Of a DNA stretch of 64,000 nucleotides, positions 16,932 to 26,123 are shown one piece after another. Every line of letters starts with the position of its first letter. Position 1 is the stretch's first letter. The notes under the pieces are model-generated. The model had not been told where the DNA came from, ran no database searches, and saw only the letters and a list, made by a program, of their open reading frames with translations. Origin of the DNA: Desulfitobacterium chlororespirans DSM 11544 (GTDB lineage Bacteria; Bacillota; Desulfitobacteriia; Desulfitobacteriales; Desulfitobacteriaceae); NCBI RefSeq assembly GCF_900143285.1, contig NZ_FRDN01000007.1, forward strand, positions 100,371 through 164,370, written 5' to 3'. Made by a program: the position numbers and the translations under genes.

Positions 16932-17869
16932 ATTTCTTCCTCCTCATCATCCTGAGTCTGATCAAAAAGAGCACTGGCAAAATCTTGGGGAATAAAGGGA
17001 CGTAAATCCTCCATCCCTTCCCCTACGCCAATCCATTTCACCGGGATATTAATTTCTCCCTGAATCCCCAGGACCACACCGCCCTTAGCTGTACCATCCA
17101 GTTTCGTAAGCACAATTCCCGTCACCCCGGCCACTTCCTGAAAAAGCTTGGCTTGCTGGAGAGCATTCTGTCCTGTTGTCGCATCAAGGACGAGGAGAAC
17201 TTCATGGGGTGCCCCGGGAATTTCCCGTTCAATGACCCGCTTAACTTTGCGCAGCTCTTCCATTAAGTTGACTTTATTATGTAGTCGGCCGGCCGTATCC
17301 ATAATGACCAGATCGGCACCCCGGGACTTCGCTGCCTGAAGGGCATCATAGGCTACCGCCGCAGGATCGGCACCTTCTTTTTGTTTTATGACTTCCACAC
17401 CGGCCCGCTGTCCCCAGGCCTCAAGCTGATCAATGGCCGCTGCCCGAAAGGTATCTCCGGCAGCCAGGATAACTTTCTTTCCTTCCTCTTGGAAGTAATG
17501 AGCTAACTTGCCGATGGTCGTGGTCTTGCCCACTCCATTGACACCCACCACTAAAAAGATGCTGGGACCATGTTCTGCAAAGTTCATGGACTCTTCTTCT
17601 CCCAGCAGTTCAGCAATCAGCTCTTGGAGAACAACCTTTAGCTCTTCCGCCTCCTGTAATTTTCTTTTCTTTACCTCTTTACGCAACCCTTCAACCAGTT
17701 CAAAGGAAGTATTTACCCCCACATCGGAGCGAATCAATACTTCCTCCAGCTCTTCATAGAGCTCTTCATCAATTTTCCGTCTTCCCGTTAAAATCTCTTC
17801 GACTTTAGTAACAAACTGATCCCGAGTTTTCGTCAATCCGTTTTTTAATTTAGTAAAAAAACCAGCCAA
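16928..17869 (-). CDS. ftsY: Signal recognition particle receptor FtsY
   Basis: Membrane-associated SRP receptor GTPase. The 313-residue protein has a short N-domain, P-loop GVNGVGKTTTIGKLAHYF, DTFRAAAIDQLEAW, DTAGRL, TKLDGTAKGGVVLGI and the C-terminal GVGEGMEDLRPF. I start at TTG 17869, giving MAGFFTKLKNGLTKTRDQF; AAGGAGG lies eight bases upstream, and the longer frame (GTG 17896, ATG 17890) would run over that site. It ends in an acidic tail DDEEEEI. In most Firmicutes ftsY is followed directly by ylxM-ffh; here the mtn cluster intervenes. Confidence 0.97.
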   Translation of the reverse strand: MAGFFTKLKNGLTKTRDQFVTKVEEILTGRRKIDEELYEELEEVLIRSDVGVNTSFELVEGLRKEVKKRKLQEAEELKVVLQELIAELLGEEESMNFAEHGPSIFLVVGVNGVGKTTTIGKLAHYFQEEGKKVILAAGDTFRAAAIDQLEAWGQRAGVEVIKQKEGADPAAVAYDALQAAKSRGADLVIMDTAGRLHNKVNLMEELRKVKRVIEREIPGAPHEVLLVLDATTGQNALQQAKLFQEVAGVTGIVLTKLDGTAKGGVVLGIQGEINIPVKWIGVGEGMEDLRPFIPQDFASALFDQTQDDEEEEI

Positions 17870-17952
17870 CTGGACTTCCTCCTTATGCATAGGCACACCT
17901 TTGAGGCTATTGTATCACAATCTGGTCAGGCTCTCAAACTAATCCAGTTTAA

Positions 17953-17993
17953 ATTGAAAAGAGCCATATTCCAACAAAATGGAATACAGCCCC
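17953..17993 (-). terminator. Terminator of the flavoprotein operon
   Basis: A stem pairing GC..TATTCCA with TGGAATA..GC (17961-17993) is followed on the minus strand by TTTTCAATTT. The other flank has TTTATTTTT, so it could also stop plus-strand transcripts. Confidence 0.65.
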
Positions 17994-18059
17994 TTTATTT
18001 TTCTAATTATTCATCCACTAATTATTCATCTGTTTTTAATCTCTCTCTTGAATTGAATT

Positions 18060-19607
18060 CTAACCCCAGGCCTCTGCTTTAGCCGCTTCCTGCCCACTAA
18101 TGCGGCCATTGACAATGCAGTCTGTACACGCTACTCCACCCAGACGCACCGCACCATGGATACCTCCTGTGACTTCACCGGCGGCATAAAGCCCTTTGAT
18201 CGGTTCGAAATCCTGATTGATCACCTGAGTCTGCAGATTGGTCATGAGTCCGCCCATGGTATGGTGGACCTTAGGCCACATGCGGGTAACATAGAAGGGG
18301 CCTTGTTCAGTGGGTTTAGCTCCCTCCATAATCATGCAATTGAAATCATCATCTTTGCCCTTGAGGACAAAGGAGTTCCAACGCTTGATTTCAGCCAGGA
18401 AGGGTTCTACCGGAACATTATAGGCTTTGGCCACTTCTTCGAGAGTATCGTACTTCTTAATCGAGCCGTTTCCCATAGCTCCTTCGAGAATTTGGGGCAG
18501 AATCTGCAGCTTCACAGCATATTCGTCAGCTACATGAATACCGGGTTCACCCAAAGCAATGATCGCATCCGCTCTGACCTTCCGGTTCCCCGATTCCATA
18601 ATAAACCGCTTGCCGGTTTTGACGTCGATCATGGGAGCAAAGCCAACCAGTCGTTCGACGAACTGGGGCACATAGCCAAATCCCTTTTCGTCAGGGCTGG
18701 TCCAGGGCCCAAGCTGAATCCAATCCATATGCACATCCATAGCTTCATGCTTCAGCGCCTCTCTCAGCGCCTCCCCCGTAGCACCCAGGTGGTTGGTGCT
18801 GGTGAATTTGTCGGTGATTCTGGGATCGTGGATGGTACGCATCCTGATGTCCTGGGAGAACCCGCCGGAAGCGATGATTACGGCTTTCCTGGCTTTGATC
18901 TGCAGCGGTGTCCCACTGCTCTCATTGCCATATTTATAGCCATCCAGCACTTCTACGCCGATGATCCGTTTCTCATCATTCTCCATGAAGCGGACGAATT
19001 TTCTATTGTTCGAAACGGATATACCTTTTCCTTCTAACTTCGCCAGCATAGCCTTAATATACCCTGAGCCGGAAGCCTCTTCCGATTGATGAGCTCTTAA
19101 TACAGAATGGCCGCCATGGTAATTCAATTTTTCTCTGAATTTCATGCCCAGATAATTCTGACACCATTCCAACGCTTCGTTGGATTTTTCTGCGACAAGA
19201 GTGGCCTTATCCACATGATTGATATTGCCGCCGGCCTTTAGCATGTCCGCTACCATAAGTTCGACAGAATCCTCAACGCCTGCGGCTTTTTGCATCTTCG
19301 TATTGGCACAGCACATATCTCCGCCATTAATAGCTGAGTTCCCTCCGCTCACAGGCATCTTTTCCAAAATAATGACCTGTGAACCTGCCTCAAGGACTTC
19401 CAGCGCAGCTGCCAGACCTGCAAAACCACTGCCGATGACAACCACATCGGTCTCTTCCTTCCATTCCGGACCGGCTTGGGCGGGCTGAGGTGCCGGATTC
19501 GCTGCTCCTGCTGAACAACCGGCCAGGGTTCCCACACCGGCAATGGATACACCGGCTAAAGCCATCGTTTTTAAAAATTGTCTTCTATCAACTGCTTTTT
19601 GGGTCAT
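18060..19607 (-). CDS. Tat-exported FAD-dependent fumarate-reductase-like flavoprotein
   Basis: Flavoprotein subunit of a periplasmic-side reductase of the fumarate/urocanate reductase family. 515 residues. The Tat motif RRQFLKTM (R8,R9) is followed by a lipobox-like LAGC (C31). FAD-binding GSGFAGLAAALEVLEAG starts near residue 55; HHTMGGLMTN and the C-terminal GEVTGGIHGAVRLGG are active-site and FAD motifs of the family. ATG 19607 follows GAGAGGAG. The haem domain of classical flavocytochrome c is absent and supplied by the upstream cytochrome gene 25 bases away. The substrate is not known; fumarate, acrylates or urocanate are possible. Confidence 0.88.
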   Translation of the reverse strand: MTQKAVDRRQFLKTMALAGVSIAGVGTLAGCSAGAANPAPQPAQAGPEWKEETDVVVIGSGFAGLAAALEVLEAGSQVIILEKMPVSGGNSAINGGDMCCANTKMQKAAGVEDSVELMVADMLKAGGNINHVDKATLVAEKSNEALEWCQNYLGMKFREKLNYHGGHSVLRAHQSEEASGSGYIKAMLAKLEGKGISVSNNRKFVRFMENDEKRIIGVEVLDGYKYGNESSGTPLQIKARKAVIIASGGFSQDIRMRTIHDPRITDKFTSTNHLGATGEALREALKHEAMDVHMDWIQLGPWTSPDEKGFGYVPQFVERLVGFAPMIDVKTGKRFIMESGNRKVRADAIIALGEPGIHVADEYAVKLQILPQILEGAMGNGSIKKYDTLEEVAKAYNVPVEPFLAEIKRWNSFVLKGKDDDFNCMIMEGAKPTEQGPFYVTRMWPKVHHTMGGLMTNLQTQVINQDFEPIKGLYAAGEVTGGIHGAVRLGGVACTDCIVNGRISGQEAAKAEAWG

Positions 19608-19632
19608 GGGGTTAGCTCCTCTCAAAATAGAA

Positions 19633-20100
19633 TTAGAGTTTAGTCCATAGCTCTTCATCCAGTTCATTGATCCAGGGGAAATCATGACAAGTTGAACACA
19701 TCATTTGTGATTTGGCATGAATGGCATGACATGTGGTGCAGTCAGCTGTGTCATAGTGGTGAGGGCCATGGGGGTTCGGTTCCTTTTCCTTGGTCAGCAG
19801 GGCAACCTCTGCCATGCCCTTATGGCAACTTAGGCATTGCTCCTGTTTTACCGGGTTTTCCACACCTTGCTCATGGCATTGCTCGCATTGCAGGCCCATT
19901 TTCGAATGACTATTATTGGCCTGCTCACCAGTGTTCACCAGGGCCGCTTGACCGCCTTCTCCGCCACCTCCTTGAGGCTTTGTTTGACTTGCCGCTTGTT
20001 GTCCATCACAACCCATTACAGCGATGAAGACAAATAGCAGGCATCCCAACAAAAAAGCCAGTTTAAATTGTGCTGAAGGTCCTTCTTTTCCTGTGCGCAC
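19633..20100 (-). CDS. Tetrahaem c-type cytochrome lipoprotein
   Basis: Electron donor to the flavoprotein encoded next. Four CXXCH motifs are visible (CEQCH, CLSCH, CTTCH, CSTCH) in about 80 residues, with extra histidines (HSKM, HGPHHYD, HAIHAK) available as distal ligands. The N-terminus has a hydrophobic segment ending in FIAVMGC, a likely lipoprotein signal, then a low-complexity Gly/Gln linker. I start at GTG 20100 because AAAGGAGG lies six bases upstream; ATG 20124 has no site. 155 residues. The pair resembles split flavocytochrome c reductases. Confidence 0.88.
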   Translation of the reverse strand: MRTGKEGPSAQFKLAFLLGCLLFVFIAVMGCDGQQAASQTKPQGGGGEGGQAALVNTGEQANNSHSKMGLQCEQCHEQGVENPVKQEQCLSCHKGMAEVALLTKEKEPNPHGPHHYDTADCTTCHAIHAKSQMMCSTCHDFPWINELDEELWTKL

Positions 20101-20231
20101 TCCAATCCTCCTTTCTTCCATCATGGGAAAGGTTCAATACTTTCTTGTGCCAAATCATTCTATCTTTCCGGATGGCTCTCCTTCGTAGCATTAGACAAAC
20201 ATAGCCGGGTTTTTTTCAGACAAATATATAA

Positions 20232-20243
20232 TTGTAATTACAA
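20232..20243. promoter_or_regulatory. Perfect 12-bp palindrome between divergent genes
   Basis: TTGTAATTACAA sits in the AT-rich 247-base gap between the cytochrome gene (minus) and the PucR-type regulator (plus). It is a candidate operator for that regulator; there is no direct proof. Confidence 0.3.
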
Positions 20244-20347
20244 GCACAAGCAGCTATACTAATACATACTAAACTTATATTTTCTAAGGACAGCGCCGGT
20301 CTACCCAACACATCACTTCATATTTTCATTTGCAAAGGAGCATAAAG

Positions 20348-21562
20348 ATGGCTCATACCGATGAGGTCAAAGTGTCCTTGACCCATTCAGTTCTTGAAAT
20401 GAATAATTTGGAGCATGTCCTGAGCTACTTGCGCGAATCCACCGGGCGGAATGTCGTCATCTCGGATTACAAAGGAACGACCTATAGTCTGGGTTCGGAC
20501 CAGGAGCAACTTCCCCAGAGTTTTTTCGATATCATCTTAAACTGGGATGAAGGCAGCCCTTATCTGTGGGATGAAGAGCTGCTCACTTTATGCTATAAAG
20601 TGGGAACCAGTGAAAAGGATGGTTTTATCTTCGTCGAACCGGTCCATTCCGAAGAATGTCACGAACTGATCCCCGGTTTAGAAAAAGCTTCCCTGGCTGT
20701 TAAAACCTATTTTAACCTGGCCCATTCCATGGAAAAGCTTAACAATGTCTATACCAATAACTTTATTGCCGATATTCTCTTGTGCAATATCAATATCAAA
20801 GAGCTTCTCAAACAAAATTCATTCCTCCTTAATTATGACTTAAATAATCTGTATTATGTTTGTATCATGCTGACCGACCGCATCTTGACGGAAATAGAAA
20901 AGCAAGCCCTCCTGGCCTACACCAGAGATTGGCTCAAACTCAACAAGCTGGATATTTTCTGCACCGTTTGGGATAATAAGTACCTGGTTCACATCTGCCC
21001 TACCCATTATGATGTGAAAATTCTCGATGTGGACAGCGGCTGGAAAAAATCCCTGGACAATATTACCCGTTATCATGAAGATGTACGCAAAAAATTTAAT
21101 TTCAAGGCCACCTTTGGCATTGGCAATAAATATCTCATTGATAAACTGCATCTGAGTTATCAGGAGGCCCTCTATGCTATCCATCTCTCCGAGCTGACCG
21201 GGAATGGCAACCAAGTCAGACATATCTATGATTTAGGGGTCTACAGTCTGATCTTCAGCAATAGCCTGGATCATCTTAAATCGTTATATAAAAAATACTT
21301 AAACGCACTGATCGTTCACGATAGAGTGAACAACAGCATGCTGCTGGAGACCTTGCGCTGCTATTTTGACGCCAATTTAAATATCAATGAAACCGCCGAG
21401 CGGTTGTTTCTTCACATCAATACCCTGCGCTACCGCTTAAAAAGAGTCGAGGAACTGACCAATACCAGTTTCCAAAAAGCTTACGACCGAACCAATCTTT
21501 ACATTGCCCTTAAAGTATACGATGTACTGGGGCGCCTGGAGTTGATTGACCCCTCACAGTGA
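20348..21562 (+). CDS. PucR/CdaR-type transcriptional regulator
   Basis: 404 residues. The C-terminus carries the PucR-family helix-turn-helix: LRCYFDANLNINETAERLFLHINTLRYRLKRVEEL, in which INETAE..LFLHINTLRYRL is diagnostic (read in pieces). The N-terminal 280 residues show no motif I can name and likely form sensory and linker regions. ATG 20348 follows AAAGGAGCATAAAG; a TTG six codons earlier is unlikely. Transcribed divergently from the cytochrome-flavoprotein operon, so a role in its control is inferred. Confidence 0.85.
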   Translation: MAHTDEVKVSLTHSVLEMNNLEHVLSYLRESTGRNVVISDYKGTTYSLGSDQEQLPQSFFDIILNWDEGSPYLWDEELLTLCYKVGTSEKDGFIFVEPVHSEECHELIPGLEKASLAVKTYFNLAHSMEKLNNVYTNNFIADILLCNINIKELLKQNSFLLNYDLNNLYYVCIMLTDRILTEIEKQALLAYTRDWLKLNKLDIFCTVWDNKYLVHICPTHYDVKILDVDSGWKKSLDNITRYHEDVRKKFNFKATFGIGNKYLIDKLHLSYQEALYAIHLSELTGNGNQVRHIYDLGVYSLIFSNSLDHLKSLYKKYLNALIVHDRVNNSMLLETLRCYFDANLNINETAERLFLHINTLRYRLKRVEELTNTSFQKAYDRTNLYIALKVYDVLGRLELIDPSQ

Positions 21563-21578
21563 TGTTTTCATCACGATC

Positions 21579-21629
21579 AAGGACAGATCTTAGCTGCTTT
21601 CAGCAACAAAAGATCTGTCCTTATATTTT
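21579..21629 (+). terminator. Terminator of the PucR-type gene
   Basis: A perfect 13-bp stem AAGGACAGATCTT/AAGATCTGTCCTT (21579-21591 and 21610-21622) is followed by ATATTTTC. It also lies beyond the end of the convergent feoB part. Confidence 0.8.
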
Positions 21630-21648
21630 CTATAACTGAGTAACTGCT

Positions 21649-23046
21649 CTATACCCACCCTAATGCGTAAACCGTCTGGGCTACCATAAAGCAAACGATA
21701 AAGGCAATCACCGTGGGAAGAAGAAAGCCCAGCGCCGTCCACTTTTTGCTTCCGGTCTCTTTATACATACTGAGGAGAGTGGTGGCACAAGGCCAATGCA
21801 AGAGGGAGAACAGCATGGTGTTCAGAGCGGTCAGCCAAGTCCAGCCATTGGCTAAGAGCACTTCTTTCAACTCCGCCAGGGTGCTGAAATCTGTTAATTG
21901 TCCCGTAGCCAAATAACTCATCAGGAGAACGGGGATCACGATTTCATTGGCCGGTATACCTAAGATAAAAGCCATAAGAATAAATCCATCCAACCCTATA
22001 GCCTTAGCTGCGGGATCCAGGAAGGCTGCAATATGGGTAAGAATGCTCGCCTCTCCCACCCATACATTAGCCAGAACCCAGGTGGCCGCTCCGGCCGGTG
22101 CCGCTACGATGACCGCCCGGCGTAAGACGAATAAGGTGCGATCCAGCATGGAGCGATACAGAACCGAACGGACCTTGGGCCGGCGGTAAGGGGGCAGCTC
22201 CAGGACCATCGAAGAGGGTTCCCCTTTTAAGAGGGTCATGGACAATCCCCAGGACACGCCAAAGGTGACTAAAATGCCGAAGAGCACCATAAGAATGACG
22301 GAACCTGCCGCTAAGAGGGACTGGGAAAAAGCCGCCATACCCGCGATAAAAATCGAGGCGACGGCAATCAGGGTGGGAAAACGTCCATTACAGGGAACGA
22401 AATTATTGGTTAGAATAGCAATCAATCTCTCCCTGGGGGAATCAATAATCCGGGTGGATACTACACCCGCCGCATTGCAGCCAAAGCCCATGCACATCGT
22501 TAAGCACTGCTTGCCGCAAGCCTTGGCTTTCTTGAACATATGGTCCAGATTAAAGGCCACCCTGGGGAGATATCCCAGATCCTCCAACAGGGTAAACAAG
22601 GGAAAGAAGATGGCCATGGGCGGCAGCATCACCGCAACGACCCAAGCCAGTGTCCGATACATACCCAGCACCAAAACACCGTGGAGCCAAGCCGGCGCAC
22701 CTAAGGCATTAAAACTCTGGGTAAGGGTATCCTGAAAAGCAAAAAGCGCCGTAGCCAGGAGTTGGGAGGGGACATTAGCCCCCACGATCGTAATCCAAAA
22801 AATCAGCCCGAGGATGCCCAGCATGATCGGGTAGCCAAAGGCTCTGGAGATCACGATCTTATCAATACCCTCCCGCCACCGTCTTGCTTGCTCTTGTTCA
22901 CGGCAGATCACCCGATTGGCGAGTTTTTCCGAATAAGCAAAAATATCAATAACCACGCGATCCGTGATGGAATGGCCAAAATCCTCGCGAATCGTTTCCG
23001 TATCCCGATAAAGCTTCAATAACGGATCAGGATTAATGCTGCTCAT
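21649..23046 (-). CDS. feoB: Ferrous iron transporter FeoB, membrane part (split gene)
   Basis: C-terminal part of FeoB: a remnant of the cytosolic helical domain (1-75) followed by about nine membrane helices. 465 residues. Typical FeoB signatures are present, including MCMGFGCNAAGVVSTRIIDSPRER and NNFVPCNGRFPTL, the Gate-type repeats around ILGIPANEIVIPVLLM, and a C-terminal LLHWPCATTLLSMYKETGSKKW. The ATG at 23046 overlaps the stop of the GTPase gene by four bases (ATGA). In almost all bacteria these two parts form one 650-800 residue polypeptide; here two complete, coupled frames encode it. Confidence 0.93.
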   Translation of the reverse strand: MSSINPDPLLKLYRDTETIREDFGHSITDRVVIDIFAYSEKLANRVICREQEQARRWREGIDKIVISRAFGYPIMLGILGLIFWITIVGANVPSQLLATALFAFQDTLTQSFNALGAPAWLHGVLVLGMYRTLAWVVAVMLPPMAIFFPLFTLLEDLGYLPRVAFNLDHMFKKAKACGKQCLTMCMGFGCNAAGVVSTRIIDSPRERLIAILTNNFVPCNGRFPTLIAVASIFIAGMAAFSQSLLAAGSVILMVLFGILVTFGVSWGLSMTLLKGEPSSMVLELPPYRRPKVRSVLYRSMLDRTLFVLRRAVIVAAPAGAATWVLANVWVGEASILTHIAAFLDPAAKAIGLDGFILMAFILGIPANEIVIPVLLMSYLATGQLTDFSTLAELKEVLLANGWTWLTALNTMLFSLLHWPCATTLLSMYKETGSKKWTALGFLLPTVIAFIVCFMVAQTVYALGWV

Positions 23047-23867
23047 AACGCTACCTTCCCCTCCTCGCTTTGCAGGTTAATCTCTTGATCCTCATTCATG
23101 GCAACGAAACGGCCGATCTCTTCGATAAAGGCAGGATCGCTGTCCAAAAGGCGGAGGGCGAGCCAGCGCGGGCTAAGAATAGTGCCCATACCTACCTTTT
23201 CGATCTGGGGCTGGAGCAGCTGAATGGCCTTCTCCACATCCTCAGAATAAACAATTTGTTTGGGCTGAGTGGCTTGATTGCCCACGGCAATATCAAAAAT
23301 GGCCCGCTGCAGCTCCTCAAGCCCCTGGTTATGTCTGGCTGCCGTAGCAACCACCGGCACGCCAAGCTCCTTTTGCAGGGCCTCAAAATCAATGACGATG
23401 CCTCTTTTGCGAGCCTCATCCATTAAGTTGACACAGACAATGATCCGGGGCGTAATCTCCATAATCTGCAGGGCAAGATTAAGATTTCGCTCCAGAGAAG
23501 TGGCATCCAAAACCACCACTGTGGCGTCCGGCTGACCAAAGCAAATAAAGTCCCGGGCAATCTCTTCTTCGACACTATGGGCCAGGAGGGAATAAGTACC
23601 CGGTAAATCAACAAGCATGAAGCTTTGATTGTGATAAGTAAAGTAACCCTGAGCGTTGTTCACTGTTTTGCCCGGCCAGTTGCCGGTGTGTTGGCGAAGG
23701 CCGGTCAAAGCATTGAATACTGTACTCTTACCCACATTGGGGTTTCCTGCTAAAGCAATAATCCACTGGTCGGCTGCACTGCTTATACCAAAGCTTTCTC
23801 TCCGAATTCTTCCTTTTGGCATTAGGGGAGCAGCTTGATCCCCAATTTTTAAATTCATTGCACTCAC
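23043..23867 (-). CDS. feoB: Ferrous iron transporter FeoB, GTPase part (split gene)
   Basis: N-terminal G-protein domain of FeoB, 274 residues. Motifs: G1 AGNPNVGKSTVFNALTG near residue 41, G2 threonine in GNWPGKTV, G3 DLPGTYSL, G4 NLMDEA and a G5-like ATAARHNQGLEEL. The guanine-nucleotide-dissociation-inhibitor helical region begins near residue 200 and continues in the next gene. About 35 residues before G1 are an extra N-terminal extension. Start taken at GTG 23867 after GGAG; ATG 23858 is equally possible. The product must associate with the separately made membrane part. Confidence 0.93.
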   Translation of the reverse strand: MSAMNLKIGDQAAPLMPKGRIRRESFGISSAADQWIIALAGNPNVGKSTVFNALTGLRQHTGNWPGKTVNNAQGYFTYHNQSFMLVDLPGTYSLLAHSVEEEIARDFICFGQPDATVVVLDATSLERNLNLALQIMEITPRIIVCVNLMDEARKRGIVIDFEALQKELGVPVVATAARHNQGLEELQRAIFDIAVGNQATQPKQIVYSEDVEKAIQLLQPQIEKVGMGTILSPRWLALRLLDSDPAFIEEIGRFVAMNEDQEINLQSEEGKVAL

Positions 23868-23912
23868 TCTCCAACACTTTCCATACTAACCGCACGCTTG
23901 CTTGGGTTTTCT

Positions 23913-24161
23913 TTATACTAAAGTTGAATTGACCCGGATCGACCTGGCATCCTCACTCCTGAGAGCAATCACCGTTCCGCGAACTAAGTAAGCGATGGGA
24001 TCTCCGGCGGGGGCGGTCCCGACACATTGGAGGGAGGTTCCGGGAACGATACCCAAATCCAACACTCTGCGCCTCAACAGGCCGTTTAGTTCAAGATCGA
24101 CTACATAAGCCTTCTCCCCCTGCTTAAGGGTGGATAAGGGAACAAGTGATTGTGTATCCAT
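23913..24161 (-). CDS. feoA: Ferrous iron transport protein FeoA
   Basis: Small SH3-like cytosolic protein that works with FeoB. 82 residues with VPLSTLKQGEKAYVVDLE, RRRVLDLGIVPGTSLQCVGTAPAGDPIAYLVRGTVIALR (fragments; LGIVPG and DP-AY-V-G are family landmarks). ATG 24161 is preceded by AAGGGAG. It is the first gene of feoA-feoB(G)-feoB(M), with 45 bases to the GTPase gene. Confidence 0.93.
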   Translation of the reverse strand: MDTQSLVPLSTLKQGEKAYVVDLELNGLLRRRVLDLGIVPGTSLQCVGTAPAGDPIAYLVRGTVIALRSEDARSIRVNSTLV

Positions 24162-24238
24162 GAGTCATAACTCTCCCTTCACTGTTAGACTGAGTTAACT
24201 TTTAAATCGATTCCTTTTTTCAGGTTTGAAGTATGTTT

Positions 24239-24255
24239 TTTAATACAGTATTAAA
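24239..24255. promoter_or_regulatory. Perfect 17-bp palindrome upstream of feoA
   Basis: TTTAATAC-A-GTATTAAA lies about 80 bases before the feoA start. Its size and symmetry suit a metalloregulator operator (DtxR/MntR or Fur class). A DtxR-family gene lies at 26816-27229, but the link is inferred. Confidence 0.4.
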
Positions 24256-24341
24256 GATGGAAATAAAGTGTGACTTGGCTAGTAAAGAAACCATGCTGTT
24301 TGAGGAATAAAGCCGCTGTCACCATTCCCCGGAACAGCAAA

Positions 24342-24378
24342 GGGGCCGTTTCCTGCAGTTTATACAGAAAACGCCCCC
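24342..24378 (-). terminator. Probable terminator of the chemoreceptor gene
   Basis: Stem GGGG-CGTTT-CTG with CAG-AAACG-CCCC, two mismatches, followed on the minus strand by TTTGCTGTT; the T-run is weak. Confidence 0.5.
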
Positions 24379-24398
24379 GTAAAGTGAGTGGTTATGGA

Positions 24399-26123
24399 TT
24401 AGGTTATTTTAAAACGGCTTACTGCCTGCTGCAGCTGATCAGCCAACTGAGCCAGGGCTCCGCTTGACGAGGCAATTTCCGTCAGGGCGGAAGACTGCTC
24501 CTGGGTAGCTGCCGACACCATCTGGGTTTGGTCGGAGGTCTGCCGACTGATTTCCTCTACCTTGCTGACTGAATTAACCATACTATGGCTGTTCATAGAC
24601 ATGCCCTCCACACCGGCCGATATCTCCATGATCTGATCGGATGCCGTGTGAACCAAGGACGCAATATCAGCAAAAGCAGCACCGGCCTCATTGACGGCAG
24701 CATAGCCGGCCTGCACTTCGGAAGTCCCTTCCGTCATAGCAGTCATGGCCCTTTGCGTATCCAGCTGGATGGATTGGATCAGAACGGCAATCTGTTTGGC
24801 GGCCTGTTGGGATTGCTCGGCCAATTTGCGGACTTCCTCGGCGACAACAGAGAATCCGCGCCCTTCTTCACCAGCCCTGGCCGCCTCAATAGCGGCATTG
24901 AGCGCCAGAAGGTTAGTTTGAGCCGCCAATCCGGAAATGGTTGACACAATCTGATCGATTTCCTTGGATCGGGTTCCTAATTCTGAGACGACCAAAGCGG
25001 AATGTTCAACACTTTGTTTGATATCCGCCATTTTGACGACCACTGTGTCGATTTTGTTGCTGCCCTGAACCGCTGCCTGGGCAGCCTTTTCAGCGATCAG
25101 CGTCGCGCTGGTGCTGTTGGCCGCGATTTGCTCTATTACTTTGGCCATATTTTCCACGGTTGCCATGGTCTCAGACAAAGCGGTAACCTGTATTTGCGCA
25201 CCATCGGCAGTTGCGCTGACCGCATGGGCAACCTGGGAGCCGGCCTCGGCAGCATGTCCGGCGCCGGCGTTTAACTCCTCGGAAGATGCGGCTACCATTC
25301 CGGCCGATTCCTGAACCTGGTGAATTAAATTCCGGATATTCTCAGCCATTGTCTGAAATACCATACCCAACTGCCCGATTTCATCTTTGGCTGTCCGGTA
25401 CTTGGCCGGAATTTGGCTGACTAAATTGCCTGAAGCAATCTCATTGGCCGCCTTGGCCAAAGCGGACAGCGGGGTGCTGATCAGTCTGGAAATGGTGACA
25501 CCCAGTACGACAGCCAGGACTCCAGCCCCCAGCACAAAAATTATCGTCTGCCAGAAGGCGGATTCAGCCCTTGCTTTATTGGCAGCCGCCACCTCATGGC
25601 CGGTTTGTTCCTTAATCAGGGACAAATTATCGATGGCTGCGCTGAAATTGGCCGAGAGCTTCGGGCCATCCTGAGCTAATACGGTATATGCAAAGGTTTT
25701 GTTGCCATGGCGGCAAAGTTCCATCACTTGGTCCAGGTGGTAATCGAAATTTTCCAGGACATTGTCCAGATAAGTAAACTGCAGCGTCTCCTCTTCGGTG
25801 CGCAGGCTTTGTTCAAAGGTTGCCAGCGCCTGGTCAATTTTTTGCCTGTTTTGCTCAATGGCTTTTAAGTGGGTTTCGATCTGAGCAGGATCTTCTTCCA
25901 GGATAATATCTCTGATGTATGCCCTGTTTTCTTCGAATGAGCCGTGAATTACCCGCAGCTCCAGCAAAGGCAAGGTCTGATAAGTGTATAGTTCCTGATC
26001 CATTTCCTGGAGGCGGAGTGTATTAAAGACCCCCAGCCCTCCCACCGCAAAGGTGATCAGGGCCAGCAAGCAGAAGCTCATCACCAGCTTGGTACTGACC
26101 TTAAGATTAGCAATAGCTTTCAT
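24399..26123 (-). CDS. Methyl-accepting chemotaxis protein, 4HB sensor type
   Basis: Transmembrane chemoreceptor, 574 residues. Helix TM1 covers about 12-32; the extracytoplasmic region to about 185 has the four-helix-bundle look ([22 protein letters not shown], repeated heptads); TM2 about 190-210 is followed by HAMP ([24 protein letters not shown]). The signalling tip is the canonical [46 protein letters not shown] (read in fragments). ATG 26123 overlaps the stop of the FMN-binding lipoprotein gene by four bases, so the lipoprotein may be its sensory partner; that is inference. Confidence 0.93.
   Translation of the reverse strand: MKAIANLKVSTKLVMSFCLLALITFAVGGLGVFNTLRLQEMDQELYTYQTLPLLELRVIHGSFEENRAYIRDIILEEDPAQIETHLKAIEQNRQKIDQALATFEQSLRTEEETLQFTYLDNVLENFDYHLDQVMELCRHGNKTFAYTVLAQDGPKLSANFSAAIDNLSLIKEQTGHEVAAANKARAESAFWQTIIFVLGAGVLAVVLGVTISRLISTPLSALAKAANEIASGNLVSQIPAKYRTAKDEIGQLGMVFQTMAENIRNLIHQVQESAGMVAASSEELNAGAGHAAEAGSQVAHAVSATADGAQIQVTALSETMATVENMAKVIEQIAANSTSATLIAEKAAQAAVQGSNKIDTVVVKMADIKQSVEHSALVVSELGTRSKEIDQIVSTISGLAAQTNLLALNAAIEAARAGEEGRGFSVVAEEVRKLAEQSQQAAKQIAVLIQSIQLDTQRAMTAMTEGTSEVQAGYAAVNEAGAAFADIASLVHTASDQIMEISAGVEGMSMNSHSMVNSVSKVEEISRQTSDQTQMVSAATQEQSSALTEIASSSGALAQLADQLQQAVSRFKIT

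Noticed and set aside
18156-19037. 293-codon plus-strand frame
   Set aside because: Antisense to the fumarate-reductase-like gene; no ribosome site and no recognisable domain.
21579-21622. Strong 13-bp inverted repeat considered as an operator
   Set aside because: It lies just after a gene end and before a convergent gene, so terminator is the simpler reading.
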